A stretch of DNA of 64,000 nt from contig NC_090133.1 in the NCBI RefSeq assembly GCF_040581485.1, positions 29,476,139-29,540,138 on the forward strand, written 5' to 3'. Made by a program: the position numbers and the translations under genes. This document shows, piece by piece, positions 14,446 through 28,400 of the stretch (the stretch's first letter is position 1; every line of letters begins with the position of its first letter). Source of the DNA: Linepithema humile (lineage: Eukaryota > Arthropoda > Insecta > Hymenoptera > Formicidae). The notes beneath the pieces were generated by a model. The model made no database searches. It saw only the letters and a program-made list of their open reading frames with translations, and was not told the DNA's origin.

Positions 14446-17400
14446 CTGCACAGACAGATGATTCGCGAGATTGCACGTCGCCTGATTTCAGAAATCATCG
14501 TAAAATAGTGGAATGTTAAAATGTTGGAAACGAAGTAACTAATTTCAAAGAATTTTGAATATACTGAAAATTGTTAGTGATAGCAATAATAAACGTGATT
14601 TGACTGACATATTGGTTTAACATGATGGAACAAATCTTCTCGGTTTTTCTTAAATAAATAATTTTCAACAGACAATCGATTATGGCACATTGCACAACCG
14701 CAATCTACGTACTTTCTGATTTCTCTCAAAATAAGAGGCGTTTAGAGGCAAAGCGAAAAAGAGGAAGGGAGGGAAGATGAGAGAGGAGGGAGAAAGAGAG
14801 AGACACACGTGTCTCTCGCTTCCGAATTTCTGAACAAACCAGGGATCTCCGGGATGTACTGGGTGGCGCATGAATATTTCATCGGCGCTGGATGAACCTT
14901 ACATTTTCCTTTTCAGAAGCGAAGGAGAAGGAAGAAAAGAGGAGGACGAACAAGTGACAGACTTACCTAGCATCTGATCGCGCGACACGTCGGCCCGGGC
15001 GATGCCGAAGGCCGGATCGGTGTCACTGTGATATCGATCGATCGTCAGCTCCCAATAGTGCACACCCCGCGAGAAGCCGACGCTCGAGAGGACCACGCGA
15101 TGCTCGTAGCCCTCGCAGGACGCGCTCATCGCGTCCTCGGATACAGACACCTCCTGTGGTACGCCAGCCGCGCCGGTAGCCCACGAAAACCACGCCACTG
15201 CGAGAGACCAGAGAGAGAGAGAGTGTTCCACCGCTCCGATTAATATTCCGCGGACTCGAATCCGCAAGCATGTTTAACGAACTACACACGATCGGGGTGC
15301 GTTGTATCGAGCGTCGGGTTATCGGGAATTCGACGTCGCCGCCGCACTTGATGTTAATAACGACGTGACAGGATTGTGGAATCTTAATACGTGAGAAGGA
15401 ATGTGGAAGAGAGGAAAGTCTGATTTTCCGTGCGGCTAAATAATTTAAGAATTTAATATGAGAGTCAACGTGATGCAATTGTGAAATTGGAATGTGAAAG
15501 GAAGAATAGGATATTTTATCTTGAATCATTTAACACACTCTTTCACATATGGGATTTGTCGTGATGCGATTGTCCAAGTTTCGCGTTTAACTTCTGCCCA
15601 GCGAACTCGAAAAACTGCTACTCGACAAGTTGCGTATGCAAAAAAGATAAACTTTCTCTTCTTTTAACTATAGTTTCATAATATTTCGAAAAAAATATTA
15701 TATAATTTAGAAGGAAAACTAGTTCGAAAATACGTGCGACAAAATCTGTATAAAAATGAGTGTTGGATGTTTGATCGTGATGTTGCTACTTAAAATTCGC
15801 CGTTCAAGATAATTGCACATCTTTCTCTATACTGTATAATTAAAGTATAATTAATATATTTATAATATAACATTGTAATGTAACGAAACTGAATAAAGAA
15901 GAAAAGGAAAAGTTTCTGAGAAATTTGCTTTTGAATCTGACGCAAAAATAAAAGTATCTCCTCAGAGTCATTTGTAATTGTCGCCCGTATTATTCCACGC
16001 TGCACGATAAACGTTCTATCGCGGCCATTTCTGCGCGTCCACCGTCCATCTCATCGATCACGCGATCGTGCTGCGGAAAAAAAGCACGTACGGCTGGAAA
16101 ATCGACGTCGCTCACGATCGTTCGTCTTCCACGCGACACCGGCGCCAATTTTCCAGCCGAGACCTCCGCGCGCCTGGCCGAGAAAGTTGTAAAAAAGATG
16201 GAGAAACTCACCCTCTGCAGTTTGAAGGCCGATCAGCTCCGAGTATTCGCCCTCACCCGCGCTGTTGAACGCCCGCACCCTGGCATTATACAGCGAGTTG
16301 AAGTGTAGCCCATCAACTGTGCAGATGGTCTCCCGGCCACAATATACCTCCTGCAAATCATTACGAAAAATATTCATTAAATTTCTATTAAAGTATTCCA
16401 GTATTCTTCCTACCATACCAATAGCCTCTGAAACTCTCTTCGTGTAAAATAATAAATCAATAAAAAATTCAATAAAAATTGTAATCATTAAGAAACTTTC
16501 CCAATCACATTTATAAGATATTTACTTTATCAATTGTGTTAAATAATAGTTAAAATAGGATTGAAAAATATCCAACTCGGCTTGAATAAAAGTCTCTTTC
16601 ACCACGAGTAAGCGTTGACGTAGGTCGTCTCAGTGGTGAACAGATGAGAATGGAGGATAAGCGGAGTTTACCCGTCATGTTGGCTTCTCTAAAAGAACCG
16701 TCAAGCTAGCATCGACTGACTAGCCGACAGATAAACATATAAAGCCGAAATACGTTATCAGATTTATATCGAAATAAAATGCACTGTCTTGTAATGCACT
16801 GGTGAAAGAGTTTGATTCAAATAATTCTTTTTCGATGGTTGCCTAAATGTATACTAGAATCTGCCAAAACTACACATCTTTCTCAAAATAAAAATTAAAA
16901 ATTCTTGCATATAAATATAATAAAATTACAGAATAAGTAAATGTGTGTGTAAAAATTAATCTGTGACAAAATTAAAGTGAATCCTTTTCGCGCTTTGTAT
17001 CCACAAAGTATTGCAGCTTTGTATAATATCTATCGTAAGCTCGAAGAATCCCGCAGAAACTCGGAAGCGAGTGCGAAAGGAAGGACGAGAAAACGGAAAC
17101 CAGAAACCGGGAAACCTGAGGCGTCGTGCCGCGCAAACGAGCTCGATTTAAATATTAAGCAGAGAAGGATGCGCCGATCCCTCAATGGCCGCCAGGAGGT
17201 CCGACGCGATGGGTCGAAGCAAGGGAATGGTCAGGAAGGGCGAGGAAAGCGTTGACTAGGAGGACGATTTATATTCGCGGTATCGCTTCGTTCGTTAACG
17301 AGCGCCGTATCGCAACGCCGTCGGGTGCATTATTAACAAAGCATGAAAATTTAGACGCGCGATTTACAAGCCCAGCCTGGAGCACGTTCATGCGAACGGG

Positions 17401-20400
17401 AATTCATACGCGGCATGGCAACGTACGTGCTATTCTCGATTTTACCGCGGATCTAGCATTACATTCATGGCTCAGGCTATTTAAAGGGTGACAAGAATTA
17501 CTATAATCTCGCGTGAAATTGCTTTAATAATATAATGTAAATACGTAATTTAGCGCGACGAAGAATAAATCAAATCTGATGTTCACAGTCAATATTAATA
17601 AACGATAATATTTTTGCACCACGTTCATGAGATATCAATATTTAAGTAAGAATTCCATCTAGCAATATTAAAATAACTCGGTATAAAAAAAAACCAAACT
17701 TTGTAATATCACGTTCTTCCACTTTATCTAACTCTATTTTCCTTCGCAATTGTGGAAGACAAAACCCTATAAAGCTGTACGACCGTCGTAGATTGCCGCA
17801 CATTAATATCGTGGATTATGTGGCAAATGGCGGTTCGAACCACTGCCATTTGATAAAAACTTGTAATGCACGGAGCGATATCGCTATGGGCACTTAATAA
17901 TCGCCGTCATCCAAAAGACTTGCTCATTTCTCACGTGTAAGTTCGGAATCCGGGAATTATGGATTTCAATTAACGCTCTTAATATCAAGCCTTTATTTCA
18001 AAGATAAATCTTCATTTTTAAACTACTTTTATATTATCATTTTATACGATGATTTCTTTTCTATGATTATCTTCATATGGAAAGAGAAAGAGAGGAACAT
18101 AAAACATCAAAATCCATGCTAAGTATAATTTTATAATAGAGATAGACAATAATCGCCCATTTTGGACACCGCGGCAAAACAAGTTAATGAAGCGCATTAA
18201 ACTCATTTTATTAGGTTCGATAATTCTCAAATTTTTCCAACTCGCACTTAAAATTTCGCCGTATCTTTTAATCCCGACTTTTATATTGTAGTTCGCGCCA
18301 TTTAAGCTGAATTATTAGCCGTATTCTTTAGAAAAATCTAGTATTTTGTAGTATTAGTTTTAAATTTGAAAAAAATAAATAAAAAAAATGGCCGAGCTAT
18401 TGTAGAATTTTAACGAGCGCATTTCGTGGAAGAACTTACTTCTTCTTTCTCTCGAGTTACACCGTCACGTTTAGGGAGTTCAACATGTACAGCCAATCTT
18501 TCAGAGTTTCCTACCACGTTCATACAACTTGTCTTTTTTCACTATTTTTACGCTATGAGCAAGTTTCTTTCGCTTGAGTGCAAGAAAACCTTGTCTTAAC
18601 TTTTAGAAAGCAAAACTAGCGGATGAGCCCGCTAGTATCATCCAGCAGTAAAAGCAGTTTTAACACAATTTTAATATATTTTTAAATAAAATTCATCATA
18701 TTTTATATTAAATCTATTTATCAATTTCACAAACGGATAAACATGAATTTGCTATTTTGCTTTTACAATAAAAGAACAACGTAAACTTGGAAAACGTTAA
18801 AACATCAAAGTGTCGCATTGTTAGATAAAGCCGTCGACGGGATGATACCGAAGGACCGAATGAGTGTTCGGTAAACAGACGAAGACGATGAAAGGTCCAA
18901 CAACTAAAGTGTCATCGAAGAATTCGCGGGCAATCTCGGGAAACCCTCGAGATCCAAGTCGAGCGTCCGATAGCCCTGCCCGAAAGACGCAAGAGAAGAG
19001 GGAGAGAGGGAAAGTACAATTTCTTAGAGAATGTATGAAGTGTGTTTACTCACCCTAAACTCCCCGCCGCAGCCGTCGTCCAGCTCCAAGAGATAACCCT
19101 CGATGGCGGGGCCCCTTTGTCCGGTGCAGCCCATAATTCCGTGTCCAGGTGGTGGCTGCCAGGCAACGGTGACACTGTTGTTCTCAGCGCTACACTCTTC
19201 GGGGATCAGTAAGGGCGCACCGGGTGCTGCAAATGCATGCGTTAGAACAATTTAGTAGAGCTCCTTCAACATAATACTAGAATCATTATTAAATTTACGT
19301 TACTATGATAATTATTGATAAATATAATTTTCCAGTATCTGTGATAATACGGAAACAGAGAAGAATTATATATAAATAAATAGTCTTAAAAGCTTTTGTG
19401 ATTGTCAAATTACATTTCTGAATCTAGAGAATAAGAGCGTAAGTTGAAAGGCCTGTGAAAATAAAATAAAATACATTCACATAGACGTTAAATGGTTTTA
19501 TTGGTTCAATGATTTTAATCACTGCCGATCAATTTTAATATAATATGATTTGAAGCCGCATCACACCGAGTACTTGGCTGCAATCCGATTTGCCCCCGGC
19601 TTGCCGGTGATGACCTTCGGTGGCAATAATTTCACGATTTAAACGGACTACGACTGCCGAATTTGCTGCGAGTTTCCTAACGACAGACGGGATTTGGTCG
19701 TTGCCGCGCGACCGCACGATTCCGTTCGATTCTGACTGTCTAAGGTACAAGTTGAAACCGCGCAAATTACTCTGCACGTTCGCTATCCAGATTTCTACCC
19801 CGCAGAAATGTATTGAGTCGCCGGTGCGGAGCGCCATATATCTCAATTTGCCAAATCGATCGGAATACATAAGTTTCTTGATAAGACACTGGAATCGAAT
19901 TCATCTTTCGCGCAAAAGTTCCAAGTTTAATGGATGGTCAATTTAACGGCCAAGTTTAATGGTCAATTTGCTATTCGCAAAGCTGTAATAAAGAAATGCA
20001 TAATTAAATTAGAAACGTAATTTTAAAAAACAATTTTGATTAAAGAAATGTATTGCAATGCAAATAAAAGTCACTGAAATTAAAAAAATGGATTTCTCAT
20101 TTTATACTATCATATTTTATGATATAACATTATATATAAAGTATAAAAATAAGTAAAATGTACATTTTATTCACTTTTATGCCTTAGAATCTTATATCAT
20201 ATCATATTTGATAGACCTTTAAAATGTACATTTTCTTTAATTCTAAGCATTGAAATCTTATATTTTGAAGATTTTGATTGTGTATAAATTTATGATATTG
20301 ATAATTAACTATAAAATTTTTTACGGTTTTACCAAATTGCCAAAGTTTAATATGATTCATCCTTAAAATAGGTCGATACGTATCTAATACGAAAAATACT

Positions 20401-22335
20401 TCAATTGATTTGAGAAATGTAGATCTCTCTTTACAAGCGTTATTTTTATCATAAAAGAGTCATCATTCGCAACGATACTGATTACATTGGACCAAGCGTC
20501 CATTATAGATCACGCAAATATTAGAGATAGTCTGGGAGCGTTAATGCAAGCTGCACGGTTGGCCGCGATCGTTGATGCTTCCATACGCAATTATCTGGCT
20601 TTCAGCAGAAGTTGGCCGCGTCGCGACGCGAGTCGTCAGCCCGTTGGTTAACTTATGTGGCATGCTGATAAATCGAAAGCATTCCCTCTCGGTCCGCGTT
20701 GTCCGCTGTCCCATGCGGTTTCGTGTAAACTTATCTCAAAAGCGTTCTCGATGCGGTGTCCGTCGACTTCCTGTTCGTTTCGGTTCTCGATTCCGCATTT
20801 GCCGGCAGTATAATTCGATCGGGCGGTCGTCGCCGCGGCCGACAAATAAACACGCGCCAAAAAGACGAAAGATGGAAAAGGCCGAGGTTCGGCAAACTTG
20901 TGGAAAATTAAATAAAAAGGAAAATGTCCCGAAAGTTATTACAGTCTTTTCGCCCCATGTTGGTTGATAAATGATTGTTAAATCGTAAAAACTGTGACGT
21001 GTCGACTCTTTGATAAGATTGCTTTGTACAAAACGTCCCGCTTTCACCGCATTAGTTTTAGTGAAAAATTTCTTTGGTCCATTTAGCGGTTTATTTTTAC
21101 TTCGTGACGATTTATGACAACAAATTGATCTCAATTCCAAATTGAATAAAGTCTATTTTATACAGAAAAAGAGCGCAGACGAGTCAGAGACGAGTAAACA
21201 ATGAGGCGATTGGAATCGCAATAAAAGTATATACATATTTTTTTTTGCGAGACGAAAAACGAGAATTCAATGGCACCCCGTGCATTCACGTAAATGAAAA
21301 AGTACTCTCTTCGATAATTGTATAGTATAAAAACCGTGGAAGCTACGATATTGCACACAAAACTAATCTTCTTTCCGATTTCGACAAAATTGTCTCGTAA
21401 ATTCAATAATGTGCCAAGCCGTAATATATTTGTTTCATGTACGATACACGAAAAATCACATTTTTTGCAAAAATATATAACTTTTTCATGTAAAAAAATA
21501 TAATTTTTCACAGGAGGTTAAAAATATAATTTTGTATGAGGCTACTGGGAATGATGTTTTGCCTGCAACGTCAAGTGACACTTGACATGTGTACGCATAA
21601 TTAACTGGCTTCATGCTTGATAGCGAGTCGTCAACGTATGCTTTAGAGAGAGTCGTTCCGCTCTACTAGGATCTCTGCGGCACTTCGCGTTATGAAATTA
21701 GGCTAATAATGGCACAGTTACATAATGCTATGCTTAACGATAAATCGCCGGAGATACAAGTTAAGATCGCGCGAGAAAGAAGTTCTTTATTTAAGTAATA
21801 AAAATAATGAATAACAATACTTATTTCTCTTTCTCGAATTCACAATGAGTACAGTTTAACAGTTTAAAATTTGTAAATAAACGTTTATTTTATTTGAAAA
21901 GATGTAGCGTAATTTCAAGAGTGATTTTTAAGAAAACTTTGAGTAAGATCGTGTAATTTGCGTAATATAATAAAGATTGTTTGTGCCGAATAGGAAACAC
22001 ACAGCAATGCGATGCAGAATTCTCGCTGTTGCATCGCTTATCGCGATACGAAAACTCATGTAACGTAAAACCTCGATGGACGTTCTTCATTCAAATTCCG
22101 CTATACCGCTCCGTCGTTTTATATCATCGGCGAGCTGGTTGAAGTTTGAAACGTACCTGGAACGATTTTTTAAAAATAATTTGTTGTATTTCTCCTTTTA
22201 CACAGAAGAAATTCTGAGACACACGAAATACAAAAGAGAGACTGATCCGATACATCCCTGCGGAAGACACCCTTATACTCCAAAAATTCCATCCAAAATC
22301 ACTTAAAACTCCTCTCTCTCCCTCTCCCTCCCTCT

Positions 22336-22375
<40 letters not shown>

Positions 22376-25349
22376 CTCTTTTGCATTTCGTGTGAGGATC
22401 TCAGAACTTTTTCTGTGACTAAAAGGAGAAATGCGACAAATCATTTTAAAAAAATTGTTTCAGGAAGGTTTCAATCCTCAACCAGCTCCGTTGGCGTTAC
22501 TATCGATTATATCTCAGATTTCATCGATTTTACGGCATTATCGATATGCGACATCTCTGTGTAAATTAAAGCAAAACTTGAAATTCGGATTCGTGACAAT
22601 CCGATCGAATAACGATAAGAATCCAGAAGGAACGCGTGATAATGGTTACCGTAACGTCAATTAAAACCGACTAAAAAAAGTAAGAGTTGCGGGAGAACAC
22701 GCGAAATATCGATCATCCTTCTTTTACGAGGATACACTCGTAAAAGCGGGAATTAATGGGGGAGGACAGGTGCGCGCGCGAGGGAGTCCAAGATCTCCGT
22801 TACGAAGGACCAGCCCGACGGAGGCGTGTGGAAACAACGTTCGGGGATAAAAAACTATTACGGTCGCTCTTTTTACAGCTTTACAATGGGGCCCGACGTG
22901 AATCGACACGCCAGCGAAACTTTATGCCCATATCGGAGTGATTTATCGAACGACGCAAACGCGCGTCGCGCCGCGTTGTGCCGCGCTGCGCCGCGCCGAT
23001 ATCCGATATGTGCAGACTCTCTTTCATTCTCATTCTCGTTCATTCTGTTCTCTTTGCGAGGAAAACGCGGAAAAAGAATGCACCGATAAGGGCAATACAG
23101 TGGAAGAAGGGAGAAAAGAGAGAGAGAAGCATGATGAAGCAAGGGACGCGGCGATAGCCTGTTAAAATGTATCGTGCGCGAAATATATCTCGCTGATAAA
23201 ACTTACCGACAGGTGAAAATAAACTTCACAGAGAATGGACGGCTCTCGGAGTCGCGAAAAATGGTCTTCTCGCAAGACCCGACCGTGATCTTGAGGAAGT
23301 TTGCTGAAGACGATCTTTCACGTTTCGCTTCGACGCTTCGAAGCATTCGCGAAACAGTCACGTCTGCTTCGACGCTTTCATTTCTGACACGAGACAACTG
23401 GCCTTGTTCGCGAGAAGCTTCTTAGCTTTTAGATTCTTCAAAGTCCTGCGACTACTTTTGACTTGAGTTCGATACGATACGAGAAGTCTTTTTGCTTTAT
23501 ATTACGTTCGCAGATAGACACGCTTGACATGTACTGAATTTTTCTGATTCAGAAAAGTATTAGTCAAATGAAAGAAAAAGAAGACTGGTAGTTTCCATTT
23601 CAAATTTATAAAGTTCATTAATTTCTACTTTTTATTCATAAGTATGGAAAAGTAGCTTAACTTCGTTCTTTTATTTCTAAAATATTTAATTATTTTATTG
23701 CATATAATATGCAAAATATCTAAAAATTTGCGAATCATAGCGTGTCGAATAAACTTTATTTCCGCTGCAAGATGAAATTTAAGAAAGCAGAGCATCGTAA
23801 CATCGACGTGCCAACATTTACTCACCGCGTCGATTGCTCGACTACTTTCGTTTCAACGTGACAAAAAAATTGACGAATTTTGATTATCTCATATCGCCGA
23901 GATCGAAATTGTACCGAGCGCGCACACAAAACCTCGTACGAAAGTACGAAAACAAATTTCACACTTTTGCCTCATCCGCCGTTTATCGCTAAGAAATTAT
24001 TCGATTTCTCGTGTTGCAGCTGCAACACTGTTAAAATCACACGTTCGCAGATTTTCGAATTTCGAATTTCTATAATATTACGATGCACCGGCGCGTTTCT
24101 TTCACAGAGCTCAACGACGCGAAATAGTTTTTAGAATTTTCGATGAATTATATTTTCACTTAAATTATCTGATTTCCGATAACTATTCATTAATATTTAA
24201 ACAAGTAAAATTTTAATTTGTTTTTAATGATTGCATCTCGAGGATATGCATAAAAAAATTTATTTTTAATAACAATTTTTTCCGAAAACTTTTTTACCCT
24301 CGTTCTTTTCTAATATATCACATTCGTTACATTCCAGAAATTGCTCGAGCGATTTCGTCGCAAACTTTACGCGAAATTTTCGCAAACTTGAAAGTTTCCA
24401 CGGGGCACATTCCTCTCTTCGCTATTTGCAAAGCCGGGTTAAGTAAATGAAATTCCGTGTGACTGCCGTCAAGTATCGCGGATTTTAACAAACTGAAGCG
24501 CGCCACTCTTTGACGAGCAAACTGCGCGTAATGAAGAAACTTTCTGATATTACCGTACGATTCGTATCAAGATTGCCCACGAATGAAATGTCTTGATAGA
24601 GAAGCAAACTCGCGCCTTCCTCGACGGTAATCATTTATCGGGTTTTGTTAAATAGATTGGTATTTCACTTATTCTTCATGGCTAATCTTAATCGAAGTAT
24701 GCAATTGTAAATTTGTTCAAATAACAAACGAGGGTCTAACAAACTCCCCAGAATCCACGTCAATTTGAACGGTAGACGATCCGATCAATTAAGTAGATTC
24801 TGTCGCAAAATTGAGTCAACGAAATCGGCAATCTTATTTACCACTCGAATAAATCGAATTTCGAATTACGTCTAACGCGATTATTTCTGCCAATGTTACC
24901 AAGCTATCCATATGTCTGTATGTCACACATTAATCAGACGCGATTAACGTTTCCTGAGCCGTGGCATCGGCACTCTCCAACACCCGACGTTGTGCGTAAC
25001 GGAGAGTCACGTATAGCCAAGCAACGGTAAGAAGAGGATGTCTCCTTGTAACGAGTTAATATCTCCGGATCGTTACGGCGCCGATTACTGCAAAGGTACC
25101 TAATTAATCCGCTTTTGGAACATTTTAGCGTACGGCAAAGCCAGGCGGCGGCGAGTTAAGGAGACACACTTAAAAGAGCCGTCTACCAGGGGGCCACGTA
25201 AAATTATTAAGCGAGCTCCACCTCTCGTCATCTTGGCTGTCTAGACGACTTTGGTGGGTAAACTCTTCTTCCTCCTCTCTCTCTTAATCACTGTTTCTCT
25301 TTCTCGTTAATTCTTTTTCCTTCTTTCACCGATATACTCGATGTGTCTA

Positions 25350-25420
<71 letters not shown>

Positions 25421-28400
25421 CTATTATATTAAATTTTACCTGCTGTCGGAAATCGTTCTTCCCCCTCTGACGCTGCGTCCAACAGTAGAGTAATTTGTAA
25501 TCGATGAAAATTTCTATTTACTTACGCATTTATATTTACAATACATTGCATGCACAAGCATAACGTCAGTCAACGAAATTCGTTCGAAAGTCCTTTCTCA
25601 TCGAATGTATCGTGTACTTTTCATTTTCTCATCCTTAATTTTAATAATTATCTATATACTTTTGTAATTATTATTAGCTCTGATATTGTATATTAATTAA
25701 TAAAATAAACGTAGCATACAATTAATAGAATAAAATTGCAGTTAACTTAGATATTTATATGGAAAACTCTAACAGCCATCGCTAGTTGCTTCGGGAGATG
25801 TGCAACAACATAATCAAAGTTGTAATGGCATGTAAAACTCTCGTTTAACCCGTTTGAGAGGTAAATGACTATCAACGAGCAAAACTTGCGCAGAGCACAA
25901 AGTTGCGACAGGCACGGCACTGTACAGGCACGGCACTGTAAAGAGAGAGAGATAAATCGCCCTGCTGGTAGTCACACAAAACGAATCGTTGCAAATCAAG
26001 TAAACACGAAGACGTCTTTCGAATGAGTTTACGCTGCTTTTACGCCTGGCACGTACATGTGCCGCACGAGTTAGAAGCTTCATTAACAATTCAACAAATC
26101 AGATGAATGAATTTTGAGAAATCAACGAGATAAATCTAATTCTCTAATTTTTAAAAATAACTTCTCTATGTAATTAAAATTTGTCAAGTTGTTAAATTAA
26201 TTATCATTATTTTTTAATGTTATTTATAATTCCAAAATTAAAAGATATGTATTATCTTTGAGTACTCCAAAGTATAATAGAATGTCTCTGATTTATCAAG
26301 TTACACGTATTTTGTAATAAAATTATGTCTGTTGGTTAACTTTCATGCTAAATATCGTTGACTTTCAAGTAACTTTCTCTTTATAGACGCGCGTACGCGA
26401 TATATTTACGATGTCGTGCTTTGACTAAATTCTGAAGCAATTAAACAGTACTTTAAAAGTCTCATATAATAAAATCAATAACGTAAATAATCAAGTGCTA
26501 TTAATTATTTCAAAACATTTTACTCATTATTAATTCAATTTCTAAAAAATTAAAGTTTCTGTTCTCGTCAGAATAAACTTTACAGACATATAAATTAATT
26601 CGAATACACTACTGTTTTTCGATTCAAAGAAAAACGCGTTTTACCGGCGCATAGATATTCACATAGATATAGAATCTTATCACCCCTGTCGAGCTGCCCG
26701 CCCCCATCTTGCACAAATAAAAAAATCAATAGCGCAAAATTATAAGCTATTTATGAGCTTTCATATTCCGCAAATTAAATTTTTTGAACTCGTCACGCTG
26801 AGCATAAATTTAATGTTTTTTGTGTGGGGGGGGGGCTGAGTCGATATCAATTCAGCCCCCCCACCGCTTAAAAATAAAAATATTGGATCAATCTTTGCGG
26901 TAGAATTATAAGCTATTTATGAGCTTTTAAACTGATATACTTTCGATTTTTAAGCTCACCCCCTTAATCCTCATCTTCCCGACACAGGAGAAAACTATAC
27001 TTGAAATAAAAAAAATTATTTTCCAACTAAATATCGTAATTATCCATTTATGTGCTCGTGCATTTCTATTATTGAATTGCAACCCCTTTATAAAGAAATC
27101 ATCCCGCATCTCCCGGCACACAAGAGAGAGAGAGAGAACTTAAAATTAAAGAAATTAACTATTTCATGACTAAATATCGTTTATCGATTTATGAGCTTCC
27201 AAAATATGTATTTTTTTATCTTGCAAATACCATAAATTAAAAAAAAAAGTTTTATATATATATAAATCAGTTGTGCAAATTTTTAGTTTATTATTAAAAA
27301 ATAAATTGGCTGTATTGACCCAGAGCCGGGTGTTAGATGCTCAAAAAATAATAAGTAACTAAATTGTCAAATCAAACGTTTCGGCACATTTATTTCGGCC
27401 ATCTTCAGTGATAATATCATTTTTAGTTTATATTTTGACAATGAATGAATCTTAGTATATATTTTTTTTTATAAATTGTTTTTTTATAATTTAAATTATA
27501 CTGTTATATTACTGGAAAATTAGATGCAGATATTTAATTTTATTATAAGATAACTTTTAATAATTTCCTTACATCTATTTAAAAGAAATATGAAGTACAC
27601 ATCTATTTTACAAGAAAGAATTACAATGAAAGAATTAATGATATTAATAATTTGTGAGCACATAAATGGATAAACGATATTTAGTTGGAAAATAATTAAT
27701 TTTTTTCATTTTAAGTATAGTTCTCTCTTGTGTCGGGAAGATGAGAGGTGGTTTTTTTGTAAACGGGTTGCAACTCAATAATCAAAATGCGCATATTTTA
27801 AAGGTTTATTCTTGGAATTTTATACTACGTTTGAAATATAATGTATTTTTTCTTTTTCTAGTACTTCTCTCTTGAGTTCCATCAATTAAGGGTTGTTTGG
27901 GGACTAAGGGAGTGAGCTTAAAGATCGAAACTATATCAGTTCAAAAGCTCATAAATAGCTCTTAATTCTACCGCAAAGATTGATCCAATATTTTTATTTT
28001 TAAGCGGTGGAGGGGCTGAGTCGATATCGACTCAATCCCCCCACAAAAAACATTAAATTCATACTCAGCGTGACGAGCTCAAAAATTTTAATTTGCGAAA
28101 TATGAAAGCTCATAAATAGCTTATAATTTTGCGCTATTGGTTTTTTTATTTGTGCAAGGTGGGGGGGCCAGCTCGACAGGGGTGATCTTATCTATTTTAT
28201 CAAACATGTACGTTTCACACTATTTTTCATGCGACTAACGACATGTAAGGAAAAACTAATTTACTTTAATCAATCATCAAAGCAAAATATTGGTGCCATT
28301 TCTCATTTTTGACATCTGAATGCGTCAGTGATGATCGGAAAAGAACTAATTCTGTCCATATGACAAATTTATCTCGATGATAAACAAATCGCCATAAAAG

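Larger units (their letters stand above)
26681..28184. mobile_element. Non-autonomous long-inverted-repeat element, 1.5 kb, 7-bp TSD
   Basis: The tips read CACCCCTGTCGAGCTG and are exact reverse complements. The inverted match continues inward for about 300 bp with scattered differences, including the block around GCTATTTATGAGC and a G-run/C-run pair. ATCTTAT is repeated directly outside both tips (26674-26680 and 28185-28191). Further in, a module containing CCCGACACAAGAGAG and AACTAAATATCGT is repeated in each arm with different orientation and spacing. No transposase frame is visible. Target-site length and long structured TIRs suggest a Mutator-like or foldback type, but the superfamily is not established. 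Confidence 0.8.

Noticed and set aside
15023..15529. 168-codon minus-strand frame overlapping a Trim9 exon
   Set aside because: It is an alternative frame of the SPRY exon extended into the intron; the true frame carries the conserved SPRY residues.
15560..15580. ATTGTCCAA, considered as an insect miR-219-like seed
   Set aside because: Identity stops after about nine bases and there is no flanking hairpin.
17825..17850. GGTTCGAACC, considered as a tRNA T-arm
   Set aside because: It sits in an AAATGGC...GCCATTT inverted repeat; there is no D-arm, anticodon arm or acceptor stem at the required distances.
20157..20285. Imperfect 65-bp direct repeat (AAAATGTACATTTT units)
   Set aside because: Very AT-rich with low identity beyond the short palindrome; chance or old slippage is sufficient.
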